Part shown: one piece after another, positions 1-11,672 of the stretch
Position numbering within the stretch: the stretch's first letter is position 1
Layout of the letters: every line of letters begins with the position of its first letter
Notes under the pieces: model-generated
The model's input: only the letters and a program-made list of their open reading frames with translations
The model's database searches: none
What the model was told of the DNA's origin: nothing
Program-made: the position numbers and the translations under genes
Source of the DNA: Diploscapter coronatus
Taxonomy: Eukaryota; Nematoda; Chromadorea; Rhabditida; Rhabditidae
Assembly (NCBI GenBank): GCA_964036155.1
Contig: OZ038422.1
Location: 83,227,201-83,291,200 of the forward strand
Reading direction: 5' to 3'
DNA length: 64,000 nt

Positions 1-2443
1 ATTACGTTACAATTGGTGTAAATTATGCCAAAGAACGAATAAAAATGAAAAGTTCAAAAATTATTATTCGTATAAAACATTATTTTTGTTGATAACTAAG
101 AGGCTGGAATGAATTCTGAGTTTTGTAGCTTCGGCAAAATTGTACCTTTTGCCGCAATGAATCACAAAAGTGTACTCATCAAATAATAATTCAAATTTTA
201 CCTACGCTGGTATTTAAATGCGGGAAGTATAATTCAATATTTCAAAGAATAGAATATTCCGAGAAAAGTGCTTATTATATTAGTTTATGTTCCAATTTAT
301 CCCAACATAAAATTGTCTGATTCATCATTTTTCAAATGGAAATACACAATTTACAGAAGTATGAGTGGACTACTGTAGAGTTTTCTATTGAAATGCAGAA
401 AATTTTCATGAATCAACATCTCTGCAAAGGCAAAATACACAAATGCAATGTTTATGATGAAACACATCACATGTAATTTCTTCTAATAGTAAATCTAGAA
501 TTTCATAATTTTACAATGCGAATTCGACCTGTTTGAAATCCGACACTGCGGGTTGGGGAAGGGCTCTGCAAAGCGAAGCGAGAGAGAGAGAAAACCCCGT
601 GAACTGATTGAATTTTCAGATAGGCACATGAACTTTCCTCAGCATCTTCTATTTTTTGGATATTATAATTTCGCTTTGTTATTTAGTGAATTGAATTCAA
701 ACATGAGTTTAGAAATGTTTGCAAAACAATTTAATTTTATACAAGATATTATCGATAAGATTTTCTTTATCCTTTCGCTATTGGTTACTCTTTTTCGAAG
801 ATGCTCGATAATTTTTTCAATTCTTCACTTTCGATGAACGAATCTCTTTACCACACTTTGCATGCCCATTTCCATTTCCAAGCAAATTATCGTCCATCGA
901 TAAGTGAAGAGGGAATATTTTCAAGGTGCTTATGTTGTTTTTATCAGTTGATAATATCGGCTCAGGGCCGCTTTATCACAGGCAATCCATGCCATTCGCA
1001 TTTTTCTTTCTCCATTGACTTTTATCTCTAAACCTCTTCATCATCCCACTATATTTCTCCCTGTCTTGACGTGAGCCAGCTCGCTCTCTGCGGGGGTGCA
1101 GTTTAAAATAGAGAAACACAAAATGGCAGGGCAAAGAAATGGAGAAATGGCAAAGAAACGAGAGAAGAAACGAAACCCCTTGTTTGATTCTTTTCCCCTC
1201 GCAAACTCTATCGTTCTCTAATCTATTGTTTGTCGCTGGATCTCTTCAAATCCCATTGTCCCTCTCCACGTTGCCTATGGCATTGGTGATAAGAGATGAG
1301 GTGGATTTGAGAGGATCAGAGAAGGAAGGGTGATTGCCCTGAGGGCACAATCAGCAGCAGTTAGCAGAGCCGATATCTGAGAATCACTAATCCATTAATC
1401 CATTCTTGATTGTTGATACACAACCATCGAGAAATTTGTTACCATTTTTATCGTTTGAATATTGAAGGTCAGCTTTCTATTTATCATTTGTTCGATCTAG
1501 GTGATTTCGTATTTTTTATTTCAATGGATATATCGATTTTCATCGATTTCGAAACACTTTTATCTTCACCTACAATATTTTTCTTTCTAAAATTCTTCTT
1601 GAATTGCAATTCAATTTGAAGCTTAAATTTTTGGTTGATCAAAAATCACCCTGAGCTGAAATCTTCATTCTATTAATCCCTTCTGAAGAAAAAGAAGATC
1701 AATAGAGATCTGAATGAAGCTTTTCGATTTGGAACGAAAGGAGTTTATATTTTCGTAGAGCAAGACAAATTTTGATCGAACAATATTGATCCAGTTCAGT
1801 AACAACTCCTTGTCATGTGTCCTGATCCAAGCATCTTTTCATTTATATCTTCTCGTTCCGTGGACTTTTTCTAATCGCCTCAACTTGAGCGTAAAAATCG
1901 ATAGAAAAAAGTTCGAGGAAATTAAAACATCTCGAGAGGTTTATCACGAAATCAAAAATGACTAACAGACATCTTGCAAATCTGTGTCTGTGGGTTGTAA
2001 AAATTACATTTCCTGAGATTTTTTGAAGGAACGAGTAAAAATAGATGAATGCATTTGCGAAATGCTAAAATCCCGGGGTCAGATCTCTTTGCACAGCGTT
2101 TTTTCGCGCCCCTTCGACTGTTTGTGTGCCTGCTTGGCGTCATTCGGCGTTTTTATCAGCTGGTTTCTGGGATTCAAGATTCGGGGATTTTGCGAGATGG
2201 GAAGAAGCTTCAAGTGGTCGACCCAGAGCCGAACAGTAATGTCTCACTTTCCTCCTCTTTCTCTATTCTTTGCTCTCTCAACTTATCAATATTTCCTCGC
2301 ACTCGAAATAAACTATCATTTCATTCATTCATTCATCTATCCATTCATTTTCATTCGAAATCATATAGCTTACTCGCATTACTAAATTGTTACTTATCAC
2401 GATCATTATGCCCCCTTCATACGAAACCGGTCATCGATTTATT
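1..2443. other. Gene-free 5' region
   Basis: No coding region is supported. Short open frames here lack conserved motifs, splice context or codon bias. A TGACGTGA motif lies at 1067-1074 and a pyrimidine-rich stretch at about 2238-2350. These could be promoter elements of the gene starting at 2444, but that is inference. Confidence 0.5.
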
Positions 2444-5400
2444 ATGTCTCCGAAAAGGTATATCGTAACGAGTATTTAAAAGTATCTGGCAATGAACTCC
2501 CTATGTAGGAAAATCACTCTAACTGTCGTAATTTTATTATTCATCGTTAGAATCAAGGTGCAAACTCGTATTATTTCCATAGGGCTGTACCATTATGCTC
2601 AAAAGCAATTGCGTCAGCAGGAGTAATTTGTTTACTTCTCTGAAAGAATCATAATTTTAGGGAGACAGCTCTAGCTGCCGCCAAGGAGCTATTGGAAGAG
2701 TCGCGCGGCAAGCCCTGGCAGCAGCTTGTCCGAGAGCGCATCGGTCATATCGAAGGAAATCCTTTTTGCGAACGGTACGCATTTTTACTGTATTTGACGA
2801 AACAAGAACATGACGCAATACCTTCTTACCATTCATAATTTCTATCGGCTACTATTGCGTTCCGTCACTTTTCGCGTTACGCCATTCTACCATTGCGTCA
2901 AATCCAGTTGCAAACTTTTGATCATATAAAGATGACCATTTCGAGTATCATTATAATATTCAAAATTTCCTCTAATGAACCAATTGTTTCCAGGCTTAGC
3001 TCGGAGGAGTTAGAAGTGAGTCAGTCAGCGGGCAACGCGGCAGCAGCAGTCGGCATGAGCGGTTACCATCGCGACTTCTACCGAACTCGATCGCGCTCGG
3101 TCGATTTGAGTTGGATCTCGAGGTCTGCCGACGAGGCCGCAAATGCCATGCAACCACCAAAAATGTAGAGAGATTCGGCACATTTTTATGTTGTAGAATT
3201 GTGATGCTGCAGGTTGATGAGTTTCGTTGCATGCCAGAGTGCGGTTCTTCTGAATGCACCCACCCCTATGAATCTCCCGAATATCTGTCAGAATTGACTA
3301 TTTGAAAAGTTCATCCATTTTGAAATTGAAATAGTTTTGATAAAAGAGAAACGTGGTTATTATTCATAAATGGATGGATGGATGATTAACGTTGAATTTC
3401 CCAAGATGCCGTTAGAATGGTGGTCATGAAAGGAAAATTGATGAAGTTCAATTCAGGGAAAAGTATCTGTCACGATGGAGTCGTGAAAACACTCCGGTCG
3501 ACAACGAAAAACGATACGCTAGCCATGTCAGAAGAAGCTACACCCCGGTCAGGGATATCGCGTCCTCTGAGGTTAAATTTATTCCTATGGCAATTTTATG
3601 AGTTTGCAAATTTTGACACGCATTTATCAAGCTGCAACTTTATTTAATTTTTATGACTTTAATAGACAGTTCTCTGTTAATTTGCTCAAAGTTTGAATCG
3701 TCTACTACAACATTCTTTGAGCAAAATGCAATGCAGATTTCCACGAAATCACAAACCATTTCTACGTCATAAATCAGTGACAGTGGCTGATTCCCAGCAA
3801 AAGCAGATCAACGTTGTCATTCGCTGCTGTTGTGCTTGAAACTGATTGCCAAAGGCAGAGCACGTAGAAACAGAAACAGAAAGGCAGAGGAGATAGCAAT
3901 TGACGTGAATCGATTGGAAAGGAGAAGCATGAGCTTGAGAGAGATGAAGGGAGTTGAAAAGACGGATGAGAACTGAGAAGATCCGGGATAGAAGTGCAGA
4001 AGTGAGAAAGACAGAAATCAGCCTCTTTGCCTTTTGCTACTGCCTTTACTGACAGCCCTGCAATCTGCCAGTGTGCATTGTCACAGCAATTCGAAACGTC
4101 CGAGCTCAGCATTTTTACTCGCACCTAGTTTTTACTAGCTTAATCCCGTTCGAATACACGAATCGCGAATCTCAAATCATGGCCTTTTGGCGTCGACACT
4201 ATTTGGAGTCTTGGCAAAGACAGGCACTTGATCATTCATGCAGCATAGCACTAGCTCAATCGGTCTGGATCGGCGATATTGACAGACACAGTTCATGTTT
4301 AAATGCCTAAATTCCGACTAAATTTTGTTTTCTGGAATTTAGTCAGAATCGTGTATTCATCAAATTGATCATCACAAAATTACCGTGAACCGATCGATTG
4401 AACTCGTGTTAAAATGTTCTTGAAAATGCAAGAATTCTGCCGTGTTAGAATGCTAACCGATTAGTATCATCCCGTCTTTTCCCCAGACTAGATTCATTTA
4501 GATCGATCCTGCCAATTTACACCTTCCCTCTCCCAACTAACTCGAGAATTGCCCGATCATAAATAATGTTGAGTAATGGTCGTTGGATTGCAGAAAGTCG
4601 AGGACGCCTATCCTCCACGTCGATCGAGAACCCCTGTAGCGATGGTCACATCACCCTACCACACCAATATTCACTATCGAGCCGAAGAGGAGCCATTCAG
4701 AAAATACGACGTCTTCGGCCTTCGAACCTGGAGTTATCCCATTTACAAGTAAGAATTTGATCAATTTAAGAAAGAATGACATATTCGTCGTTGCTGAGCG
4801 CTGAGTTCTGTGCTTCTATCAAGTAGAGCAGGTTAAAATGTGATATCCAAAATATCAAGTTTAAACACTTGTTGGAACTCTGCTTGAAATTTCTAGTTTG
4901 ACCTCCCAATCAGTTGCTAAGCACATGAATCTTTCCGATGCCTATCAATTAGTAGCAAAAATCATCTGTAAACGCCCAAAGTTTTCGTCTACAGAATCAT
5001 TTATGAGGAAAAATCATATACTTAGGTTCAAACAGGTAATTCTCCAGTTCAAATTCCTGACGTTTGCCAGTTTTTCAACTCTTTTCGAGAGCTTCTGTGT
5101 GACAGATAGCTGCATAACAAGTGGCTTTCTTCGTTTTTCAGCGTTCAGTTTTCTGGCAATCTTTTTACTTGACACCGATTTCTCGAATGGATAGCATTTC
5201 ATGTCTGAGATAATCTTTCGACGATAAAAAACGTAAACAAAAATGACGACGACAGGCATGACACATAAGTTCATAAGATGTTCGCTTCGGCTTCATTCTT
5301 TTTAGCCTAATTTACCATGATGTCTTAGCATTTTTCAATATGTTCTAAACTGCGCATTTTTATCAAATAAAATAGGATCTCAACATGAAGACTGCTGTAT

Positions 5401-6614
5401 AATATAAATAATTCACTTTTTCAGATACGTATATGGACAAGATGATTACCGTCGTCCGTATTCGTTCCTGCAAAATGGAGCCACGAAGACCTGGGCAAAT
5501 ACGCCTTTGTACACGCCACATCAGATGACATCGGAGTTGCGGCCCATAACAACCAGAAGAGGGTAAAAATCTAGCTGGAATAAATATTTGAAATTGATTT
5601 TTCGTATCTTATGTGTTATGAGTTGACATTCAGATACTCTGGATATTCGTATTTGGCGAACGAAACGAATTACGATATTGCGAGTAAGCCGAGAAGCATG
5701 ATGAATTCTTTATACACCAAGAGCTATGTTGGAAATGTGTAAGTTCTTTAAGTTTTGTCTCCCACAATTATATTTTGATTGCATACAAGCAATGCATAAA
5801 TCTTAGAAGAGGACTGTATCAATACTATGATTATTATTTTTGGGAATTTTATCGAAAACGGGCTGGAATTCTAATTCGGAATTTTTTTAAATCCGATCCC
5901 GATCTATCCCTAATCGATTTGTTTAATTTTCAATTGATCTTTCCATGGAAATTGAATAAGGTTACTCATTCATCTACGCCAGACTGACAGGCTTTGCGTA
6001 GGTTTCTCCTGCAAATATTGAAACTGTTCCTGGCCTGAGAAAGTGTTTTCAACTTTTGACACTTTTCCGGTGAATGAACTCGAAAAATAAACAACTTTGT
6101 ATCCTTTCATTTCAACTCTGTTTATCTCTTACCCTCCACTTATCCCCTTGTCTTTCGCAATCATCTATCTTCGCGTCAACATGTGGTGCTTTTCTATAAA
6201 ACCCAGCTTGTGACTTTTTTCTTGCAAAACATCTTCCAAATTATCGACATTCGTATTTTGTCGGCATTTAGCAATCAGTCCTTTTACTCTAAGAAAAAAG
6301 TACTTTTTTTTCTTCTTCAACCTAGACAATTGAGAGCTTTTATTTCAATCGATATTTTACAATCATCGTAAATCAAATTTACGAAGTTCAGTTTACACTT
6401 TTGACAAGTTTCTCGGAGGTAAAAAATATCTCAATATCTCATAATTTGCAAATGACTTTTTGAAACTACCAATTTGTACGATTTTTACGATATTTATTGC
6501 AGCTCCGCACCGTGGTATTGGAGCTATTATGGCAACTCAGGCCTGAGGCATTTCAACTCATATCGACCGCACAACTACACCCTCTCTACAGCCTCGTGGA
6601 GACGTTATTACTAA
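2444..6614 (+). CDS. Tyr/Arg-rich protein of unknown function, 8 exons
   Basis: I do not recognise this family. Exons: 2444-2457, 2661-2774, 2994-3164 (or 3122), 3457-3571, 4594-4748, 5425-5562, 5634-5738 and 6503-6614; all junction phases agree. The product is about 307 aa (293 with the shorter exon 3). It starts MSPKR, then has a Glu/Arg-rich segment (KPWQQLVRERIGHIEGNPF), an Ala/Ser/Arg-rich middle, and a strongly Tyr/Trp/Arg-rich C-terminal half ending TASWRRYY. No signal peptide or membrane segment is seen, so it is probably an intracellular, possibly structural or filament-associated protein; that is a guess from composition. Exons 2-8 are well supported by codon choice. The 14-base first exon rests only on phase and a gtatat donor. 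The next gene starts 118 bases after this stop on the same strand, so an operon is possible. Confidence 0.72.
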
Positions 6615-6732
6615 TTCGACATCATCTATTCTACCGTACACTTCTGCCTATTCTCTACATTACTTGTTTATTTTAGTACCCAATTCAATCATTCTTTCCT
6701 AAATTTATTATAACTTTACGCTAAAATTAATA

Positions 6733-6996
6733 ATGGACGATCATCCTTATATAATAGAGGAACATCGTATTCTGACATCCGAATGCGTCCCAAATCCGGA
6801 TCCGGAAAACTACCCAGGACAAAATCAAGATCAATCACACCGCAATCTGCATTCCGTCGGAAAGGGCCCCCGACGAAGGAGTATCATGCGACACTGCGGC
6901 AACGTGCGTCTGTTCCAAGCCATGCTCATTTTCGGTTTATGTTTTCTTTCTGCTCTAGTCGTTCTGCTATTCGTTCGTTACATTTTAGTACGGTAA
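6733..6996 (+). CDS. Small single-pass membrane protein, 87 aa
   Basis: Unrecognised. This is a single open exon from ATG to TAA. The N-terminal 60 residues are polar (Asp/Asn/Gln-rich, then basic with GKGPRRRSIMRHCG). Residues about 62-85 form one strong hydrophobic helix (FQAMLIFGLCFLSALVVLLF) followed by a two-to-three-residue tail, suggesting a tail-anchored or single-pass topology with basic residues on the cytosolic side. The ATG is 118 bases after the stop of the upstream gene, and a TTTTAG acceptor lies at 6671-6676; this spacing fits a downstream operon gene receiving a spliced leader, but it is inference. A second frame (6714-7058) is also open through the same bases, which leaves some doubt about which frame is coding; the helix and clean start/stop favour this one. 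Confidence 0.55.
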   Translation: MDDHPYIIEEHRILTSECVPNPDPENYPGQNQDQSHRNLHSVGKGPRRRSIMRHCGNVRLFQAMLIFGLCFLSALVVLLFVRYILVR

Positions 6997-8358
6997 TATT
7001 TGTGCAACGTTACTGTATTTTGATGCCTCTTTGCATTTTCCACCATGTTTTACGTTAAAATACGGTAATTGATTCTGAAATATGCATTTCAAAACATTTC
7101 AGAAGAAATTGATATTTTCCGTTTTTTTTCTTTTCTAATCTAGTCATTTATTTCGGTACTATTGTGTTGAGCTTCATGCTAGTCCTAGACTGTAGCTAGC
7201 ATTTTCAGCTAACTCTCTGAAAATGTCCTGCAGCAACCCACCCTCATTAATTGCTAGGAGGGGCTTTTGGTGCTTCGCTAAAACCAATTCAAAGATATTG
7301 AATTGTTTTCAATTTATGTAAAGTTTGTATTGTTTCATGTTTCTCTTTTGATTTATAATATGAAAAAATCCAAAAATTCTTCGCTAAAATATCTCGGTGC
7401 CTGTATAGAAAACCTTCTTTTTGCGTGTAGATTTTTCTATGTAATCAAAATCGTTTATAAATTCGGTGTCTCACTTATTTAGAAATTGAGGCCTGCCATT
7501 TTCTCTTAATTTTCAAATTATCAATTGCAAGGTAAAACTATCCTGTCCAGTTAACTTCGGTATTCGATGCTATTGGGTTTTCAGTTTCTATCCTAACTTT
7601 AATTATTTTTTTTCTACAGCTCAAAGGCGTCTTGATGAATAAATATTTTAACATAAATTATTTTATTAGTTTCCGAAAATGGGGAGATGATAAGCTTGCG
7701 TAAAAAATGTAAAATAATTTCAAATAAATAGCACTTCCAGAAGAGGAGTAGTGAGAATATTTCCCTATAAATAATAGTATTTACCAATGGAGACCATAAC
7801 TGCATATTATGACTAACTTAGGGGGAAAATATGGAATTCTTACGCTTTTTTGTTCGAATACAAATGTTGAGTCACAAATTTCAATGAATGATAGAAAATG
7901 TAAGTGAAAATATCGATTTTGTTCGACACCTGGCGAGTTTTATAAATAAGATAGGCAACTGAAGAAATTTTTAATTTCGAGCAACTGCGTTAAGTGTTAA
8001 AAAAGTTTTTAAAAAAATATTGCTTGATTGAAAGAATGAAAAATGTCGAAAAAGGTTAAGGCAAATGTTCGAACTTTAGAGGCGAAACGAAAAAGAAGAC
8101 ACAGATTATTATAACTCGAATACTTGGGAGTTTAGTTTCACAAGAATTATAGAAAAAATACAAATTTAGCAGCGTAGTGTCGAGATTCTTGTTTGCACAC
8201 GAAATAAGAGGAAAATTTGGAGAAAAAAACAACTTGCTAAAAGGCGCTTCATGGAAATAACGGCGAATTAATGGCAAAACTGTCTGTTTATGTAGAAGAA
8301 AAATTAGGATAGAAGAACATTCGTTGCAGATCCACACACACACATACACACTTCGTCT
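6997..8358. other. Intergenic, no gene seen
   Basis: AT-rich sequence between the small membrane-protein ORF and the 3' end of mig-2. It contains a short CA-rich run at about 8332-8350. No supported coding or RNA gene was found. Confidence 0.5.
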
Positions 8359-9356
8359 TCACATAATGTTACAAGTTTTTTTGCTCTTGACCGGTTTGGG
8401 ATACAGAACAGAACGTACTGCTTCGTCAAAGACCTTAAATTGGAGAGGATAATGCGACTATTTTTGCTTAATTTGGTAAAGTGATTCTGATCCATGAAGA
8501 ATTAATGGCTAACTCTTTTGTGCAAAGATATAATTCATCCATTTTACATTTACGAATATAGCCTTAATTTGAAGAAATGCGACGAAAAGTAAATGTATCA
8601 ACTCGTTTTATGATAAATAGCTAGAAATGATGAAAATTGCCAACCTGTTTGAGTCCATGTTGAGTCAGCGCAGAACATTCCAAATATCGGACGGCCTTAA
8701 TCTTCTGTGCAATTTTCTGTCCCTGATTTCGAGTGATCGGTGCCTTGCCATCTGCAGCCAAATTACGAACTGTCTCGGCGTCGTCTCTCAAATCCAGTTT
8801 AGTGCCTAAAATAAATATGATCGTTACTGATTTGATCAGAAATCGACTAAATTTAGATTTTATCCGATTTAGCTATGATTTAAATTTATCCGAATCCAAT
8901 ATTCTCATTTTACTGCTTGAATGCAAAACAACATACCGACAAGAACGATAGGTGCATCGGGACAGTGCTGCCTGATTTCAGGAATCCATTTCGTGCTCAC
9001 ATTGTCAAATGAAACTGGCGACACAACACTGAAGCACAGGACGAAGACATCAGTCTGGGGATAACTCAGAGGTCGAAGACGGTCATAGTCTTCCTGAAAT
9101 GCGTCGATAAATGGGAAATCTTCTCAAAATGCTCAAAATTGTGAATACTCTAGCTTTATACCTGTCCAGCCGTATCCCAGAGGCCCAAGTTCACGGTATG
9201 ACCATCGACGGTTAACTGTGCGGAATAGTTATCGAAAACAGTCGGAACATATTGAACTGGGAAAGAGTCGGTTGTGTACGAAATGAGCATGCAGGTCTTT
9301 CCCACTGTTCCATCTCCAACGACCACGCATTTGATTTGCCGAGATGGAGCCGACAT
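8359..9356 (-). CDS. mig-2: Rac/RhoG-type GTPase MIG-2
   Basis: Rho-family small GTPase that switches actin and membrane signalling, known in C. elegans for cell migration and axon guidance. Exons read on the minus strand: 9356-9162, 9093-8937, 8805-8645 and 8433-8359. The N-terminus [20 protein letters not shown] carries the P-loop; switch I ([11 protein letters not shown]), switch II ([20 protein letters not shown]), TKLD and the SAL motif follow. The end is a basic stretch plus a CNIM prenylation box. The SAPSRQ start and GDGTVGK loop match MIG-2 rather than CED-10/RAC-2, which start directly at [15 protein letters not shown]. The last exon uses a TTTAAG acceptor. A TTTTCAG acceptor ends 22 bases before the ATG (minus strand, cut near 9378), consistent with trans-splicing. 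The gene is head to head with the SelT gene. Confidence 0.96.
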
Positions 9357-9892
9357 TGCTTAGAAATCACTGTTCAGACTGAAAAGATAAATTCATTATA
9401 ATCACTGTTACGAGCGAAATAAAACGCGGCAATATCCGAATCGACTGCACTTCGCAGTTGAAGTCGCTCGAAATATGCACCCCGAAACCCCCAAAACTAT
9501 CGGAAACTTTACAATCAACCAGGCAGTCCAAATAATATCGAGTTTCAAAAACAGCGCGACTCTGTCTTACATTGGTCAGAAAGCGAAAAAGATGACAATA
9601 TTTGATGCGACTTACATTTTGATATCGATTCGGAAAGGATTAGGGAATTGATTGGGTCAGGAAGGGATGATTTCAGACGGGAAACGGAATTGTGTCAGCG
9701 CTTCTGACAATGAAATTCCGAGATTTAACTAAAATCTGGCTGAGTAATTGTCAACTACGCTCGGCCTGTGTTTATTACGCGCTAAATTGCAAATCCACTG
9801 GAATTAGATAAATCCGATACTTCACCCACTTTTCTTTGTTTTTTTGCTATTTCACCGATTTTTACTAGAGTTATGGAATTTTCAGAAACCAG
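9357..9892. promoter_or_regulatory. Shared divergent promoter region of mig-2 and SelT
   Basis: 536 bases separate the two start codons, which point away from each other. Trans-splice-like acceptors lie at about 9379-9388 (minus strand, for mig-2) and 9879-9885 (plus strand, 7 bases before the SelT ATG). Outron and promoter elements of both genes must lie here if neither has a distant 5' exon. No specific factor site is identified. Confidence 0.55.
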
Positions 9893-11672
9893 ATGAATAG
9901 GTTTGGATATTATATTCTGAGCTTCGCGTTGATCCTCTCGATCAGGGACATTCTCGTGCGCGGTAAGCAGTATTTTGGTGTGATTTGCTAAAATGACTAA
10001 CCCCTTTTGTGCTGAAACTGGATCAAAAATAATTTATTAGTTCCAGCGCACGTGGAAGACGAACACGACGCAGACGAGTTCAAGAAGGAGTTCGGAGATG
10101 AAATTCCAGCTGACGAGGGATACAGGTAGATTTTTGAACGTTCTTTTCTTCAAATGATGATAAAATAACGAAAAGGCTTTTTGTTTTCACATGGAGTTTT
10201 TATTGGAACTCATCAAAATTCTTGAATATCGATGCACTAGTTTTCTGCATTTTAATCCACAGCATTTTTGTGAACGAATTCCAATATTCGTGGGGTTCTG
10301 ATACATTTTCTAGCTTCCAAAATGATGATAAGGAACTTTCTGGGAGACCTATAAAAATTGGTTTTCAGCAAAGGCACAGAGGAGGACCACATCGAGCTGC
10401 GCGAGCCGTCCTCGTTCAGCAAACCGAAGCCGCTGACGGGAATCAAGGATCTGCCCACCATGAAATTCGTCTTCTGGTTTGTTTATTCAGAAATTGTCAG
10501 TTTCATGTAACCTCCTTCAGCGTTTCCTGCGGCTATCGCAATGCGTTCGAACAGTTCTCGCACATGGTTCGCGAAAGATATCCGGACATGCCGATCGAGG
10601 GATCCAACTACCCGCCCGCTCCCTGGAAAGCCTTCTTGGCTCAGGTTGGATATTTTGCAGAATTTGTTAAACAATGAAAGTTTTCGAGAGTCATTATGGA
10701 AGAACCTATTCACTGATCAGGAGTTTGATATGTTTATTGATAACAATGGTCTTTTCTAGGCCATCAACGTCCTGAAGATGGTAGCAATCGGTATCGTCGT
10801 TTCCGGAGCGAATCCCTTCGAGGCTCTCGGACTTGGATATCCTAGCATTCTCCAGTACGGACATCAGAATAAGGTATTTTGAAACTCAGCGACATTCTTT
10901 ATTAAGGACAATTTATTTAGTTCGTTTTATGGTATACAGGAAGATATTATCTTCCTTATGCTAAATAGGAAAGAAATTCTTGTTGCAAAAACTCAATTGC
11001 TGAAATATTCGAGATTCTTCGGTAGTCCTGGACTTACGTATAAAAACCTGCACCCTCGGGTCGGATGTCATTTCTGTAGATCGGGGTTGGGTTCGAGGTG
11101 TGGAATTTTGAGGGAAACAGTGCAACTCTGGACTTGATTGGCATTCATATTCGCTTTGTAGTTATCGATGTGCATGATGGTGTTCCTGTTGTCGAACATG
11201 ATCGAGGGCTCGCTCATCTCGACGGGCGCATTCGAGATCTACCTCGGGGAGCACCAGCTCTGGAGCAAACTCGACAGCGGTCGTGTGCCAAGTCCTCAAG
11301 AGCTCATTCAGGTAGGCATTTTCTGACTATGTCTTCTCGGTTATTTTATTATTTATTTTCATAACTTAGAAAAATTGGGTCGTCAAACGATTATTGGAGT
11401 GCTAAAATTAGCATATGCGTTTTCTCTGTATTATTTATAGTTGAGCAGCGAATATCGAATTAAAGTTAGAAAATGCTAATTTGACAATTCCAATAGTTGA
11501 TTGGATTACCCGATACAAATTTGGTGGATTATTATTATTATTATTTCATGAACATTCCTGTAAAATTTTGAACTCGTTATTTCAGTTGGTCGACTCTCAG
11601 TTGGAGCTGCTGGGGAAGATTCCTGCGGGTAGCGGAACAGGATTCGGCGATTTCCAGACTCCCACTCCCTAA
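9893..11672 (+). CDS. selt-1: Selenoprotein T homologue, Cys form (SelT-like thioredoxin-fold protein)
   Basis: ER-membrane thioredoxin-like oxidoreductase. Exons: 9893-9962, 10041-10125, 10369-10476, 10521-10644, 10760-10873, 11162-11311 and 11586-11672; product 245 aa. A hydrophobic N-terminal signal segment precedes an acidic linker. The redox motif is CVSCGYR, split by the intron between exons 3 and 4, with Cys (TGC) where vertebrate SelT has selenocysteine. The SelT hallmarks follow: RYPD...IEG.NY.P, a membrane-embedded stretch (VLKMVAIGIVVSGANPF), MMVFLLSNMIE, STGAFEI and WSKL.SG. No in-frame TGA is needed, so a selenocysteine insertion element is not expected. The TTTTCAG ending at 9885 gives a 7-base leader if trans-spliced. 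Confidence 0.95.

Noticed and set aside
11074..11100. GGTTCGAGG, like a tRNA B box
   Set aside because: No A box, acceptor stem or cloverleaf around it; lies in a SelT intron.
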